From Flectonema sp. DT1601 (taxonomy: Eukaryota > Euglenozoa > Diplonemea > Diplonemida > Diplonemidae), in NCBI GenBank assembly GCA_964019425.1, contig OZ025823.1, positions 124,001 through 188,000 of the forward strand: a stretch of 64,000 nt of DNA, in the 5' to 3' direction. Positions within the stretch are counted from its first letter, which is position 1. Each line of letters opens with the position of its first letter. Positions 1 to 11,200 of this stretch are shown here, in pieces. The notes below the pieces were generated by a model. It saw only the letters and a list, made by a program, of their open reading frames with translations, was not told the origin of the DNA and made no database searches. A program made the position numbers and the translations under genes.

Positions 1-970
1 CACTTTGTCACTTATTTTAATTAAAAAAAAAAAAAAAAAATTAAGAAAATCTCTACCTACTAACCGTCCAGGCATGTTATTTTGATGCAGGCAGTTGTGC
101 GAAGTATTTACTTGGTGTTTAACTTCTGAACCTCCCCCAGTGATGTTTTCTCTATTTTCTTTTTTTTTTTTTTTTTTTTTTTTTTTGTCCCCCCCCAATC
201 CTCTCGTTTCCATAAAGACATTACAATAACAGGAGAGTCGAATCAGAGAGAATTGAAAGGGGAAAAAAAAAGTAATGGGACGGAAATAAAAGAAACGAGG
301 GGGAAAAAAAAAAAAAAACGAAAAAATTTAAAAAAAAAAAAAATGGTGGGTAATCGTCAAGGCTGATAAGCAGTACGACACCCTAAATGGGGAGAGAGAC
401 GAAAAAAATTGGGAAAAAAAAAATTGGCTTACTTAAAACAGGAATTCCGTGATCATAAAACACCGGTAGTGTTTGCCCGTTCACGAGATAGGGGGGACGG
501 TCATGCTGACATACCTTCGTAGTGTACCTTGTGTTTTAGAAGGGGGGACTTAATTGGTTGAACGCTGCTTAAAATAACGAAAATACAGCAACTAAACTCG
601 ATGTAAGACTAAAATACAAACAAGGTTTTTCGAGGGGGGAAGAATTTGGGCATTTTATTTTTTTATTATATATATTTTTTTTTTTCTTTTTTTTTATATA
701 AAAAGGGTTAGCAATAGTGCTTTGAGTGACAACGAAAAAAACGAAGCTACTCGTCTTGCTTCAAATTCAACAACAAGCAAGAAAGAGCAACACCGATTCT
801 TCAAGAACTCAGCTCCTTCATAATAAGGTGGGAGGAGAGGGAAGGACATGACAATTAAAAAAAATAGCGACAAGACCTGGAAAGAGATTATATAGAACGT
901 CATTATGCAAATGCAAGACGCAAGAAATCAACTGCGGCAAACTGAGATACTCAAGGGGATCTAAGCTGCT

Positions 971-1001
<31 letters not shown>

Positions 1002-1546
1002 ACTTTTTTCATCCTTGTGATCATGCGGGTATCGCATTTATGTTTTTATAGCGTTGCGAAGTTATTACTTTTAGAAAGCAAAAAAAAAAAAAAAAGCAAC
1101 TTCAATCAACGTACACATCTCGTGTCTTAGCATGTTGAGCATAGAACTCCTAAGGATGCTATTTCAAAGCTCTCATCTTCATGAGCCACGACTAGTGAAG
1201 CGATTTAATTTAAAAAAAATATTTATCGGCATTGTCTTGAAAAGACTCACTTCTGAAAATATTGACTCTCTAGAATGGGAATAAACTTTAGGTTATTATT
1301 TACCAAGCAGCTGCTTATCAATGATTCGATGCATCTTTCTGCTTGTGATTAATAGCTGCTATAGAATCGTCAGACATGAAAACCAAAAGTAGTTAGATTA
1401 CAATTAATGAGATAATATTGAAAGTAGACCTTCCTTCATATTGCATCGAATGTCACCTCGTAGTCTACGGCGTCGTGTTATCCGTTTCGGGAGTCACGCG
1501 CTCGACAGAAGAATGATATTAATTTCGATTAATAAAATCATGACTA
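1..1546. other. Intergenic, no gene seen
   Basis: I see no supportable gene here. The stretch holds several homopolymer tracts: an A run near 23-40, a T run of about 26 near 161-186, an A run of about 26 near 971-996 and another near 1081-1095. The short reading frames are low-complexity (runs of F, L and K) and look accidental. It lies downstream of the F-box-like gene, so its right end probably holds that gene's 3' UTR. Confidence 0.6.
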
Positions 1547-2981
1547 TTAAAGAACAGTAAACAGTGTGGGCGCTGCGGCCGTAACAACTGTTGGATAGTA
1601 TTGCTGTTGATGAATGTGATGATGAAAGTGCTTCTGTTGATATTGCATAGGATGATGAGTATGAACACCATGGACTTGAGTCAGCTGGTGAGGTATTTTA
1701 GTACCAGTAACAGGAGCTGTTGTAGTCGTAGCAGTAGTGCTGCTACTCGTGCAGTTGCTTCCTGCTGACGAATGAGAAGACGAAGACGATGACGATGGCG
1801 CAACCGCCGGAGCAGCCGTCATCGAATACGACTGCGGCTGTACTCCACCATGAGTTTGTTGAATTGTTGGGACAACATGATATTGATTCTGAATAACATT
1901 ATAATAAGGAGCACATGAAGTAGCAACAGGGTGCGCAAGTGTTGGCTGCATTGAATGACCAGGTGCTACAAGTGACATAGTCGGGGGAGATGGCACAACG
2001 ATTGTGACGGGAGCAGCTATTTGCTGGGTGCTGAGATAAGGAACAAATGGTCCCACCTGATGAGGCGGAGTAGCTGTTGGCGTAGAAGTAGCTGCTATTG
2101 TTGGGGTTAAAACCGCCGGAGCCGGGACTGGGGGATGTGCTGGAGGATGACTTTGAATAGGAGTCGTTATTGTTGTTGCGACAGGTGTCGCAACAACAGG
2201 AGGAATAGGTGTCCCAGTGGTTATTCCACTAGTTGCTGCGGCTACCGGTGTCGGCATCACATTCATCGACTCTGACGCGATTGCTGCAACAGAAGTCGAA
2301 TTGTTGCTTTTCTTTTTGACATCCGTTAAACAAATAATTAAAGCTTGATGAACAACATCATAGTGTGTCTCTCCTCCTTTACCCATCCTGACTACATTTA
2401 CTTTTCGATCTTCAGTTTCGAGTCTCGCAGTAGCCACTCTGATAGCTCTGGCGGTTAGAAGGAAACTGCGCCGCTCTTCAGTTGTGAAAGCGGGCACACC
2501 TCTGACGCAGAGCTTCCACACTACTGGGAGGTAATTGTTACAAAATTCATTTGCTGTTCCCATTCCAGCGACAGTGAAACCCAGCAGATCCATCGACATC
2601 GAATCAAAGCCGAGAGCAACATCAAGTTCACATTTCAGCTTCTCGGGAGCTTCATTTGGTCGATGTGGTCCCAACATACGAATTCCGGGTAAGAATGCAT
2701 CGAGAAGTTTACCCGTCGGGGGTGACCGACAAGTGTCTTCGAGTAATGCTCGTAAGAATGATACGTCTTTCATGGATGTTTCAACACCAGTGTTGACAGT
2801 GCGGCATATCTGATTTTAGTTATTTGTTTCTATATTCCCACACGACATTCAGTCAGACTGTTTTAATATATTTATGAAAACATACCTCTCTAAACCAAAC
2901 CAATTCTCTAGGAGGAAGGTATCCCTGAATGTTGCACCAAATATCTGGAAAGACGTACAGTTTGCTGCTTACAGTTCCCAT
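1547..2981 (-). CDS. F-box-like protein, predicted N-myristoylated, two exons
   Basis: Exon 1 (2981-2886, 32 codons) and exon 2 (2809-1547) join in frame to give about 452 residues. The first 45 residues read like a degenerate F-box: PDIWCNIQGYLPPRELVWF, then REICRTVN across the splice. F-box proteins usually recruit substrates to SCF ubiquitin ligases, so that role is inferred. The start MGTVSSKL fits the N-myristoylation pattern (Gly2, Ser6, Lys7), which suggests membrane attachment. Residues about 50-190 are probably folded but I do not recognise them. The C-terminal ~250 residues are low-complexity, rich in T, P, A, Q and H, with a poly-Ser run and a His/Gln-rich end. I chose the 2981 ATG because splicing restores the F-box-like helix; the downstream ATG at 2773 would remove it. 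A TAG lies 9 nt upstream of the ATG, but without a pyrimidine tract. Alternative: an unknown protein with chance F-box similarity. Confidence 0.6.
2810..2885 (-). other. Intron of the F-box-like gene (76 nt)
   Basis: It starts GTATGTTTTC and ends AAAATCAG. Removing it joins codon GAG to codon ATA without a phase shift and restores an N-terminal ATG. The same donor pattern (GTATGTTTT) occurs in the kinesin intron of this window. Confidence 0.8.
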
Positions 2982-3520
2982 TTCTCGTTTCTAACTTTTT
3001 TGTGATTTGTTCGCTTCACTACTTTCACTCGAATTAATATTCGAAGTCTTCGATCCGCTTCGTAGCCTGAGTAGGGATCGTTTCGGGTGAAAAGTCGCGT
3101 CTGGTGGGGGGATTGAAATAAGTTAACACAAACTATACAACAAAAGTCAGCTACTCGATGTGCCTACACTTTGAGCTATTTACATATAATGTGATTAAAG
3201 GAAATCTTATAGTAGTCAGAAACCTTCAATCTAACAGCAGGCAACTAACACACTCACGACGTGAATGTGCTGAGACCTTAAATTACTTGTGTAACCTCGA
3301 GTATGAGTCGAATAAAAGAAAATAACAAAAAAAAAAGTGAAGGAAGTTCCATAGCAAATGCCTTGAGGCTTACAAATTGAGAGAAATGCCAACAGCGAGG
3401 AACTACTTCAGCGGAAGCAGGAAAAAGAAAGAAAATGCAAAATCAACACTCAACACGGATTGCTACACTAACTTAACGACTCCATCATTTACTCACCTAC
3501 GAAAAAGGGCGAAAAGGAAC
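2982..3520. other. Intergenic, no gene seen
   Basis: This is the spacer between the CHD1L-type gene and the F-box-like gene. The one plus-strand reading frame (3377-3574) is basic and low-complexity, with no recognisable domain. I see no tRNA-like or other structured element. Confidence 0.5.
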
Positions 3521-6490
3521 TCACTCACTTTCCATTGGTGGTGGAGGCGGCAGGTCAGATTGCTGTCTCTTTAGTTGCTTTTTGTCGTGTTGCCTTTTTC
3601 TCTTTTGTTGTTCTCTCCTCCTATTGTAGTAGTACACAAATGTAGGAACATCCGCAAGGTGTTTAGTGAAGAGCTTTTCTATTCCGTACCATATCTTTGG
3701 ACCTCCAAAATGAGACAGGTGCAGAACTGGGTAAAATCCTGCTTCGAATATCCGAGCGCAAGCAGAGCGGAGTTTACAAAGAGTTCTTTCGAGAAGTTGA
3801 ATATTCAGCTGATCATCTTTCATTGCGACTAAGAGAGCAACTGCTGCAAGTCGTTTAACTTTGAGAAGATGAACATCACCGTAACGAAGATCAGAACAGT
3901 CTTTTGCTTTTTCATAACTCTTTCCAATGTGTCGAGAGATGTTATCGAGAGCTATGAAAACACCTCTTGAACCCCAACTTCCATTATTATTAACACATTG
4001 GACAATTATATCAAATGTCTTTGGTGGATTGCTATCCACTTCGACAGATAATTTATCAGAGGCATATTTCCAAAGTCTAACTGGGTGAGAAATGTCACCA
4101 GACACGTGGTGTTTACCGTCACAAAGACATAAGTCAGGTTCGATAGGTTCTTCTTCATTAGAATTGAGATTCTTATGTTGTTGTTTGTACGAATCAAATA
4201 TCGAATCCAACGAGTCGTTTGGATAATTAGGAACTGGCTCCAACTGTCGAGATGTGTAGGAAGAGCTACTCCATTTCTTTTCTAATCTTTTTCGGCGATC
4301 ATTTTCCTTTTGTTCTGCAGTTCTGACAACTATTTCAGTTTTTTGATTTTCTAATGGTGCAGCATCAGTAGAAGTGACTTCCTTGACCTCACGTGCCTGG
4401 TGTAATAGCTTAGTAAGCATTTGTTCTCCAGTTTTCTGATGGCTCGTATAGTCAACTCCCTGGTACAGTAGGTGTTGTTGGTTTTCAGAAACGGAATTTA
4501 CGGTATCAGTTTCAGGTGACTTGTGAGAAACAAGTTTAGCCTCAGCAAGTATAAGTGAGATATCAACGTTTATAAAGTCGGAGAATACCTTTGGAGCATC
4601 AGCTGGTGAATGCAATATCGATTCTCTGATATTCGTATTCATTTCACTCCCGTCTTCATTGCAAGAGGCTGCTGCGGCTGAAAGGACGAAATCTAAGAGT
4701 TCACTGTTTGATAATTTAACGTCTTTTTTAGAGTTTTCGCTTCCAGTTAGTTTATCGCTCAATTCAAGTTTCTTAACTGCTCTTGAGAGCATTAAATCCT
4801 CAATAGTGCCAGCAGTTAATAATCTGTAGACTACTACTTCTTGTGTTTGACCAATTCGATAGACCCGTTCTTGAGCTTGTAAGTCAACATGTGGATTCCA
4901 ATCATGATCAAAGAAGATAACACTGTTAGCTGCTGTTAAGTTCAATCCAAGTCCACCTGCTCTTGTTGATAACAAGAATACAAACACAGAACTATCTTCT
5001 CCACTGAAGTTATTAATTGCTTGTTGCCTGTCAGAAGCACGACAAGAACCATCCAAACGTTCATAACTGTAGTCACGTAAATGCATAAAGTCTTGCAAGA
5101 TATCCAAAACTGATGTAAATTGACTAAACAATAAAGCTCTAGAACCGATTGATGCCAAATGACGAAGTAGTTTATCAAGAAGTATTAACTTGCCGCTATT
5201 CAACACGAGATGTTCTTCCATTGTGAAAGGCTCTTCTTCAACGCCTTCAAACAGATAGGGATGTCCACATGTTTTACGAAGTTGCATTACCGTGTTGGAG
5301 AGTTTAGCCCCACCAGACCTTACTTTAGTACCGGCAGCAGTGTTTAAGACAATTTCAGCATTCTTCATTAGTATCGATTTGTAGAGAATCTGTTGTGATG
5401 GTGACATCGGACAGTGTAACACAAATTCCTTCTTACCAGGAAGCACTAAACAATCTTTCTTTAGTCTTCTTAGAATAACAAAAGGAATAATAAAGTCTCT
5501 GTAGTCTGTATCAGTTACTTCAACGTGTCCTTTCTTTGAATGACTGTAAGCAAAAGCTTGTGGATTTACTACATTCAACAACGACCACAGTTCCTCTGTA
5601 TTATTCTGAAGAGGTGTTCCCGTTAGTAGAAACCTGACTGGAACATGACCAAGTCCGTTTCCTTTTTTAGAACAGTTGAATATCTCTGCGCTCTTTGGTG
5701 ACTTATAGCGATGACCTTCATCAATGAAAACTAAAGAATAATCAAATCGAGATACGAAGAAATCATCCTGCCTAAGAAGCTCTGGCGTCGTTACCAACAC
5801 TTCAAAAGAAGGAAGAAATATTGAATCCTTTGGTGTGTTGTTTTGTTGTAATTTATCAGTTATGACATCTCGTATGTTCTGTCGGTGGTCTTTATCTCCC
5901 ACATAACTCAGAAACCTAATCGAGGGAGCGAATTTTTCAAATTCTTTTCCCCAACCTGCTACTACAGAGAGCGGTGCAATCACTAACGCAGGAGTCCTCT
6001 CTGTTACCTTCGACATGTTAATCAGATTGGCTATGGTAGCAATTGCTTGGAGGGTTTTTCCAACTCCCATGTCGTCTCCAAGAATCCCTCCGAGAGACTT
6101 TTGAAATAAATTAATCATCCAATGCACTCCAAGTTTTTGATGATCTTTTAAAGTACAATTTATAATATTATTTGGTTGAGTTTGTATGTTCTGAGGAATG
6201 TAAGTACTCTTGTTGTTGTAAGATTGTTGTATGTGTTTTATTAAGGGAGTTATGCTGTCAAAGTTCAGAGTAACTTTTAGCTGATGACGATTAGCCTTGC
6301 CGTACGTCTCATCATTGTCGCTGTCGTATTGAGTGCGTCGGGTTCGCCTGCTGGTTCTCGCGTTAAAGTACCTGATGTGTCCTTTAACAATTTCTTCTGA
6401 GTCTGAGCTTGACTCGTCCATTACTTCTGTGTCTGTCATGGAACTCTCGCTGTTGCTGAAAGAGCTCCCAAAAGATTCTTCATCAGACAT
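3521..6490 (-). CDS. CHD1L: SNF2 chromatin remodeller with C-terminal macro domain (CHD1L/ALC1 type)
   Basis: The 989-residue protein has an acidic Ser-rich N-terminus (1-60), a SNF2 ATPase and a macro domain. Motifs: HQKLGVHWM around 117, Walker A GDDMGVGKT at 138-146, DEGH at 257-260, LLTGTPLQN, and helicase-C motifs with LLFSQFTSVLDILQ near 460 and QERVYRIGQTQEV near 540. Residues about 795-965 match the CHD1L macro domain: SGDISHP, IIVQCVNNNGSWGSRGVF, YGDVHLL, and a C-terminal WYGIEKLFTKHL. In the known family the macro domain binds poly-ADP-ribose and releases autoinhibition, so the enzyme slides nucleosomes at DNA damage in the nucleus. Oddity: DEGH replaces the usual DEAH. The ATG at 6490 has a CAG acceptor 24 nt upstream after a T-rich stretch. 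The last codons (GAAAGTGAGTGA) contain a GTGAGT donor-like string, so a short extra 3' exon cannot be excluded. Confidence 0.9.
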   Translation of the reverse strand: MSDEESFGSSFSNSESSMTDTEVMDESSSDSEEIVKGHIRYFNARTSRRTRRTQYDSDNDETYGKANRHQLKVTLNFDSITPLIKHIQQSYNNKSTYIPQNIQTQPNNIINCTLKDHQKLGVHWMINLFQKSLGGILGDDMGVGKTLQAIATIANLINMSKVTERTPALVIAPLSVVAGWGKEFEKFAPSIRFLSYVGDKDHRQNIRDVITDKLQQNNTPKDSIFLPSFEVLVTTPELLRQDDFFVSRFDYSLVFIDEGHRYKSPKSAEIFNCSKKGNGLGHVPVRFLLTGTPLQNNTEELWSLLNVVNPQAFAYSHSKKGHVEVTDTDYRDFIIPFVILRRLKKDCLVLPGKKEFVLHCPMSPSQQILYKSILMKNAEIVLNTAAGTKVRSGGAKLSNTVMQLRKTCGHPYLFEGVEEEPFTMEEHLVLNSGKLILLDKLLRHLASIGSRALLFSQFTSVLDILQDFMHLRDYSYERLDGSCRASDRQQAINNFSGEDSSVFVFLLSTRAGGLGLNLTAANSVIFFDHDWNPHVDLQAQERVYRIGQTQEVVVYRLLTAGTIEDLMLSRAVKKLELSDKLTGSENSKKDVKLSNSELLDFVLSAAAASCNEDGSEMNTNIRESILHSPADAPKVFSDFINVDISLILAEAKLVSHKSPETDTVNSVSENQQHLLYQGVDYTSHQKTGEQMLTKLLHQAREVKEVTSTDAAPLENQKTEIVVRTAEQKENDRRKRLEKKWSSSSYTSRQLEPVPNYPNDSLDSIFDSYKQQHKNLNSNEEEPIEPDLCLCDGKHHVSGDISHPVRLWKYASDKLSVEVDSNPPKTFDIIVQCVNNNGSWGSRGVFIALDNISRHIGKSYEKAKDCSDLRYGDVHLLKVKRLAAVALLVAMKDDQLNIQLLERTLCKLRSACARIFEAGFYPVLHLSHFGGPKIWYGIEKLFTKHLADVPTFVYYYNRRREQQKRKRQHDKKQLKRQQSDLPPPPPMESE

Positions 6491-7044
6491 CTTTCTACTA
6501 CTCGCTTAGTCCTCCTGATGAATAAAATAGGAAGTTTTTCAAATAAAATAAAACAACGATGTACATCATCACCTGAAACACAATGTGTTCAAATGAAAGG
6601 GATTAGTGAGAGAGAAATTCAACTTCACACCAATGCCACCACGTGTTAAAACACTACTGGTCTTAAAGTAGTAATGATGACAAACAGGGGCAAAGCGGAC
6701 AAGTAAAGGCTAGGGAGAGATCACTAAATAAGAATAAGTAAGAAACAGTAACTGACATCACCCATAATAATTAAATCAGAAATTCAGAAACCTATTTACC
6801 TTTTCAACAGTTATCACTAGTTGATAACACTTGCAAAACGGGCGTAAAAAGAAAACATGACCCGAGAGAGGAGATATCTCTGATGCATATGTTGGACACA
6901 ACTCAGTAGAGTGATTTAATATAATTCAATCGATTTGTAAAAGGGAGGAAGTAGATCGGGATTTCACACAAATACAAAAATGAAAGTACTCGATCATAGG
7001 AGCTAGAGTGACGAATTGAGTGAGTAAATTCCCCAACAGGGATT
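6491..7044. other. Intergenic spacer
   Basis: This is the spacer between the oxygenase and CHD1L-type genes. It carries the putative acceptor for the CHD1L-type gene (CAG at 6515-6517) and otherwise nothing I recognise. The reading frame 6903-7328 overlaps the oxygenase in another frame and is not a gene. Confidence 0.45.
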
Positions 7045-7923
7045 TTACTCTTGTTGTTGTCGCAGCTTAATTTCTTCTTCGAACCTTTGCTCCAGCTCCT
7101 GTCGCAATCCTGGACCCCATCTGAAGGCATTCGGTTTGTGTGATTCTCCTTCTGGAAGCTTTCGCATAACCGCAGCCTGCGCGACATACTTTGTTGACGA
7201 TTTAAGAGGCATTCCACAGTGCAAAACTGATTCTGGGCTGATGCGAAATAGTAACGCTGACCCCTTACGCATGTGGATGTCAATAAAATGATTGTAATCG
7301 TCGTTGGGGAAGAAGCGAGTCGCACCACCTTTGAAGTTATTATTCAAACAGATTAATAAGGTATGAGTAGAGTAGAAGAAATCCTTACCAAGCTGGTCTT
7401 CTCCTTTCTTAACGAGCATGACTTCTCCTTGATCTTTGTGAGCAGGAAATGACTCACCTGGAGAGTAGCATACAACGCGCCAGTTGTCGTGAATGAATGT
7501 GATGGGATGGCCATCTTGTTCTTCTACATCGTCGAGAAGGCTCTGAGGAAATCTCTTCATAACTAAAGAAGAAAGGTTTTCATTAATGTAATTATTAGTT
7601 CTCGTTGCTGTTCGTAGTGTCAGTATTACAGGACCCCCTATTGTGTGTTCCTCCGCCTTTCTGATTTCCTCATCACATTCTTCGTCTGTCAATAAGTTGT
7701 TAATGATGTAAGCAAGAGGTTGTTTAGAAACCTTGTCTCGCAATGCTACTGTTATTTCATCTCTACAGTCTTCTGGATTAATAGTAAGGGCTGGCTCTTT
7801 TGTTAGAGATTCTTTGAATTCCTCCACCTGCTGTAATTCTTTTTCTACGAGCTTTTCGTGAACACCAGCACTCTGCTGATCAAGGAAGTTTTTCACCTCG
7901 CATTGCTCTTTTGTAGGAACCAT
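7045..7923 (-). CDS. 2-oxoglutarate/Fe(II)-dependent dioxygenase (prolyl-hydroxylase-like)
   Basis: The 292-residue protein has an N-terminal Glu/Lys-rich helix (1-45) and a P4H-type double-stranded beta-helix core. The iron-binding facial triad is visible as His162 and Asp164 in PAHKDQGEVML, with distal His235 in ESVLHCGMPL. Lys245 is the likely 2-oxoglutarate carboxylate ligand. YSPGESFPAHKD and FKGGATRFFP are typical of the family. It probably hydroxylates a protein (prolyl or other side chain). There is no signal peptide or membrane segment, so it should be cytosolic or nuclear. The substrate cannot be told. It ends in a charged coiled helix (EQRFEEEIKLRQQQE). The ATG at 7923 directly follows a run of about 22 A; a CAG lies about 45 nt upstream, weaker than the acceptors of its neighbours. 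Confidence 0.82.
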   Translation of the reverse strand: MVPTKEQCEVKNFLDQQSAGVHEKLVEKELQQVEEFKESLTKEPALTINPEDCRDEITVALRDKVSKQPLAYIINNLLTDEECDEEIRKAEEHTIGGPVILTLRTATRTNNYINENLSSLVMKRFPQSLLDDVEEQDGHPITFIHDNWRVVCYSPGESFPAHKDQGEVMLVKKGEDQLGKDFFYSTHTLLICLNNNFKGGATRFFPNDDYNHFIDIHMRKGSALLFRISPESVLHCGMPLKSSTKYVAQAAVMRKLPEGESHKPNAFRWGPGLRQELEQRFEEEIKLRQQQE

Positions 7924-7945
7924 TTTTTTTTTTTTTTTTTTTTTT
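7924..7945 (-). repeat. Poly(A) tract abutting the start codon
   Basis: On the coding strand about 22 consecutive A residues end exactly at the A of the ATG of the oxygenase gene, so most of its 5' leader is oligo(A). Homopolymers of this length are frequent in this genome's non-coding DNA, but this is the only gene in the window where one touches the ATG. Confidence 0.8.
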
Positions 7946-8291
7946 CCTTTTCGGATAACAACGAAAAACTGTTATTTTTTTATTTTTTAAAAAAATAGAA
8001 TAATAAAAGAACACCACCCCGCAACACTACACCAAATATAGTTTTTTTGCCAACAGTCAGTCAGATCAAGTTTAATATCTCTGTGAGGGAATTATTAATA
8101 AATTTTAAATAAATCGAATCGACATAGTAACTTTTGACCACTATCGTTATGCGGAGAGGCATCAGCCTACTCTGCAGGGTCTGAGCGTTGTGATACTTAA
8201 AACAGTAACAAGAATAACTAAAGGAGAAAACAAAAAAGAAAATAATACTCTAAACAGATATGACTTCATTCCTTAACTATTCAGACGGTAG
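7946..8291. other. Intergenic spacer
   Basis: About 350 nt of AT-rich spacer between the SOD-fold gene's 3' end and the oxygenase leader. A weak CAG acceptor candidate for the oxygenase lies at 7969-7971. I see nothing else of note. Confidence 0.45.
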
Positions 8292-11200
8292 TTAACCGGC
8301 CATCTTACGATCCCAATTCTTACCTCCCTGTCGCATGAGTAGATCCTGTTTAGTTTATTTATTACATTTACTGTAGATCTTCGATTCTAATAAATTAAAA
8401 ACACAAACCTGTCCCCCTTCTAAGAAATCATTGGCTTCCTCAGAAGCGGGTTGTTGCTTGGGGATGGTGTTAAAAAGATTGTGCGTATGATTTAAGGTAT
8501 TTCCAATCTTAGACTGAGGTGGATTAGGAACACCAGGATTTTTAACATTCAAGAAATCAGGTGGATTAGGAGCCCCTGCCGCAAGCCTTGGAGCTGGATA
8601 ACTTGGGGCTTTATGAACAACAGATGACCCACTTGTATGATGATTTAAGGTATTTCCAGACCGAGGTGGATTAGGAACATTAGGACTCTTAACATTTAAG
8701 AAATCAGGTGGATTAGGTGCCCCTGCCGCAAGCCTTGGAGCTGGATAACTTGGGGCTTTATGAACAACAGATGACCGACCTGTATTAGACCGAGGTGGAT
8801 TAGGAACAGGACTCTTAACATTCAAGAAGTTAGGTGGATTAGGAACAGGACTCTTAACATTCAAGAAGTTAGGTGGATTAGGAACACCAGGACTCTTAAC
8901 ATTCAAGAAGTTAGGTGGATTAGGAGCCCCTACCACAAGCCTTGGAACTGGATAACTTGGAGCTTTATGAACAGATGACGCACTACTTGACTGATAAGGA
9001 TCAAAACTGATACCCTTGGGGGGAAGTGGTGTGAGTACAGGTCCCTCAGGGGCTTTTCCAATAACCGCAGGGGGTTTTCCAACGATTTGCAAAGGAAAGG
9101 GAAATCCACCTTGTCTTAGCGGAGGCACAGGTACTGTAGTTGCTGCTGACGGGGGCTGAGGTACAGGCGGTGTAGCTGCTGACGGGGGTTGAGGCACAGG
9201 TGCTGATGCGAATTTTGCGCTTTCGTACTCCTCGCGAGTAGGTCGCACGGAGTTGCTAGGTTTAGTTTGGTCGGTGACATCTAGATTTTCATCCGCGCCT
9301 CGACGAGGCAGGTCACCTATGTGAGGCTCTTCTTTCTCTTCTAATAATTCTTCCTTTGTATCTGTTCCTTCAGTGCTATTCATCTCGGGTTCCATATCGT
9401 CGTCAAATTCTGATAGTACGATGTCGGTGTCTGATTCATCGATCGTTTTGTTCCTCGTCTGCTGCACAACTGGTGCCTCTCGAACCGTCCTCTGTATTAC
9501 AGTCTTTTCACTTGCGACTTCACCAACTTTGCTCATTTCTAACTTCACATGCTCACTGCTAAACCAATCGTCAGGGTTGCTATTTGATTCTAACTGACTT
9601 CTGGCTGTCTGATATTCAGCTACTCGCTGTATTTTATCATTCTCATCCCGCTGACAAAGTAAATCAATCCAAACAGCATGAGGTGATGAAGTCTTTGGAA
9701 AGTGATCAGTGTATTCTGTTGGAACAATTGATTTGAAGCAGGTGCGGAGTTGGAAGTCGACGACACGCCAGTTAATGACTTTGAGCCAGTCGTCGACATA
9801 TTGAGATCGAGATCTCTTTGAAGTAATGAGTGAAGGCTGAATTGGTAGGCAAGCTAACGGGTAGTATCCATATGAAACAGGGGATTCGTCTTCTTGTGTG
9901 CAGAGTATCTGAAAATCGTACCCAACAACACGACCCGTCAGAACTTCTGTAACGCTTCCAAGAACAACATCAACCTTTTCTCTGACGACAATGTCACGAG
10001 CTTCAAGATTAATATCCGTATTCTTCTTCTCTTTCTTCTTTCTTTCAAACTTCTTCAATCCTTGAGAAATTTTCTTCTTCCTCGTGATGTCGATGGCGAG
10101 CCACAACCAACCAGTCTCTATCGCTGCAGACTTTTCCCTCAACTCTTGTCGAAAGTGGTCGAAGTTACCAAAGACACCATTCATCACAACTTCCAAGAAA
10201 TTTGAATTTGAAGCGCTGCCTAGTTTACACCCTCCAGGTATGACTGTACTCCAAAATAGAAAATAATTATGAGTCTGACTGGAAACCTGATGTGTTGTTT
10301 ATTTTAATTGATACTCTTCTTTCCCTCAATTGATACAAAAGAAATAAAAAATAAAAGAAAAAACAAAACCTGGAGCATCGCAGCTTTTTCGATATTGTTT
10401 TTATCCTGAACATAGTAATGTGGATCGGAAAGTGCTCGTCTTTGAGAGATATGAGAACTGATTAACGATTCTGATAGAGTTGAGTACTGCTTGTGGATGG
10501 TTGAGATCCCACGAAGGTTTTCATAACCTGAAAAGTAGTAAACACCTTTTGATAAAAACTCCGTTGACTGCTTACAATTATATAAAGGAAATAGTCCAGA
10601 AAGTGGATTATAAGAAAGTGTCATGACGTGTGTTCTACGAAACACATTACTGCTGTCAATAAATGCAGTTTTTGTTGAAATAATATTTAACAAATGGATT
10701 AAAGCGATGGCGGCGTTCTCTGTATCGTGTTCTTCAATAGAACCAGAGAGGAGATTGTTTACTTGAGTTATTTTTATAGAAACAACATCAGATACTTCTC
10801 CTAACATCTCCATCACTGTGTCGGATGGGAGGATCAGTTTTTCGTACTTTTTGTTCATGTCGTGGCAAAGGAAATCTCTGATTCTCTCGCAGTATTCCAT
10901 GATTGGTCCTTTTTCAATTCTTATTCTACATTCATCATAAGCACCATCGTTGTTAGAAGTAAAAGGTAAATATATAGCTTCTGGTGTGTTTCGTGGATGG
11001 GGTCTGGTTTCTACAAAACCAGTTGCTCTGGACAGGTATCTACCTTCTGCGGTTCGATCCCAAATGTCTCCACTTCCTTTCTCGATTACAATCTTTCCTA
11101 CACTCCATTCAGAATCGATATGTTCAGGATTGTCCTTTACTTCTACTCCGTTTATATCCGTGTACAGTAGCTTTCCATTCTTCCATTCCTCTTTAAGTAT

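Noticed and set aside
3521-3560. Additional 3' exon of the CHD1L-type gene
   Set aside because: A donor-like GTGAGT overlaps the stop, but no downstream exon with a convincing continuation is visible.
6903-7328. 141-codon minus-strand frame
   Set aside because: It overlaps the 2-oxoglutarate oxygenase core in another frame and shows no family similarity.
11040-11080. tRNA T-arm-like GGTTCGATCCC
   Set aside because: It is inside the coding sequence of the SOD-fold gene, and no cloverleaf surrounds it. I found no convincing tRNA anywhere in the window.
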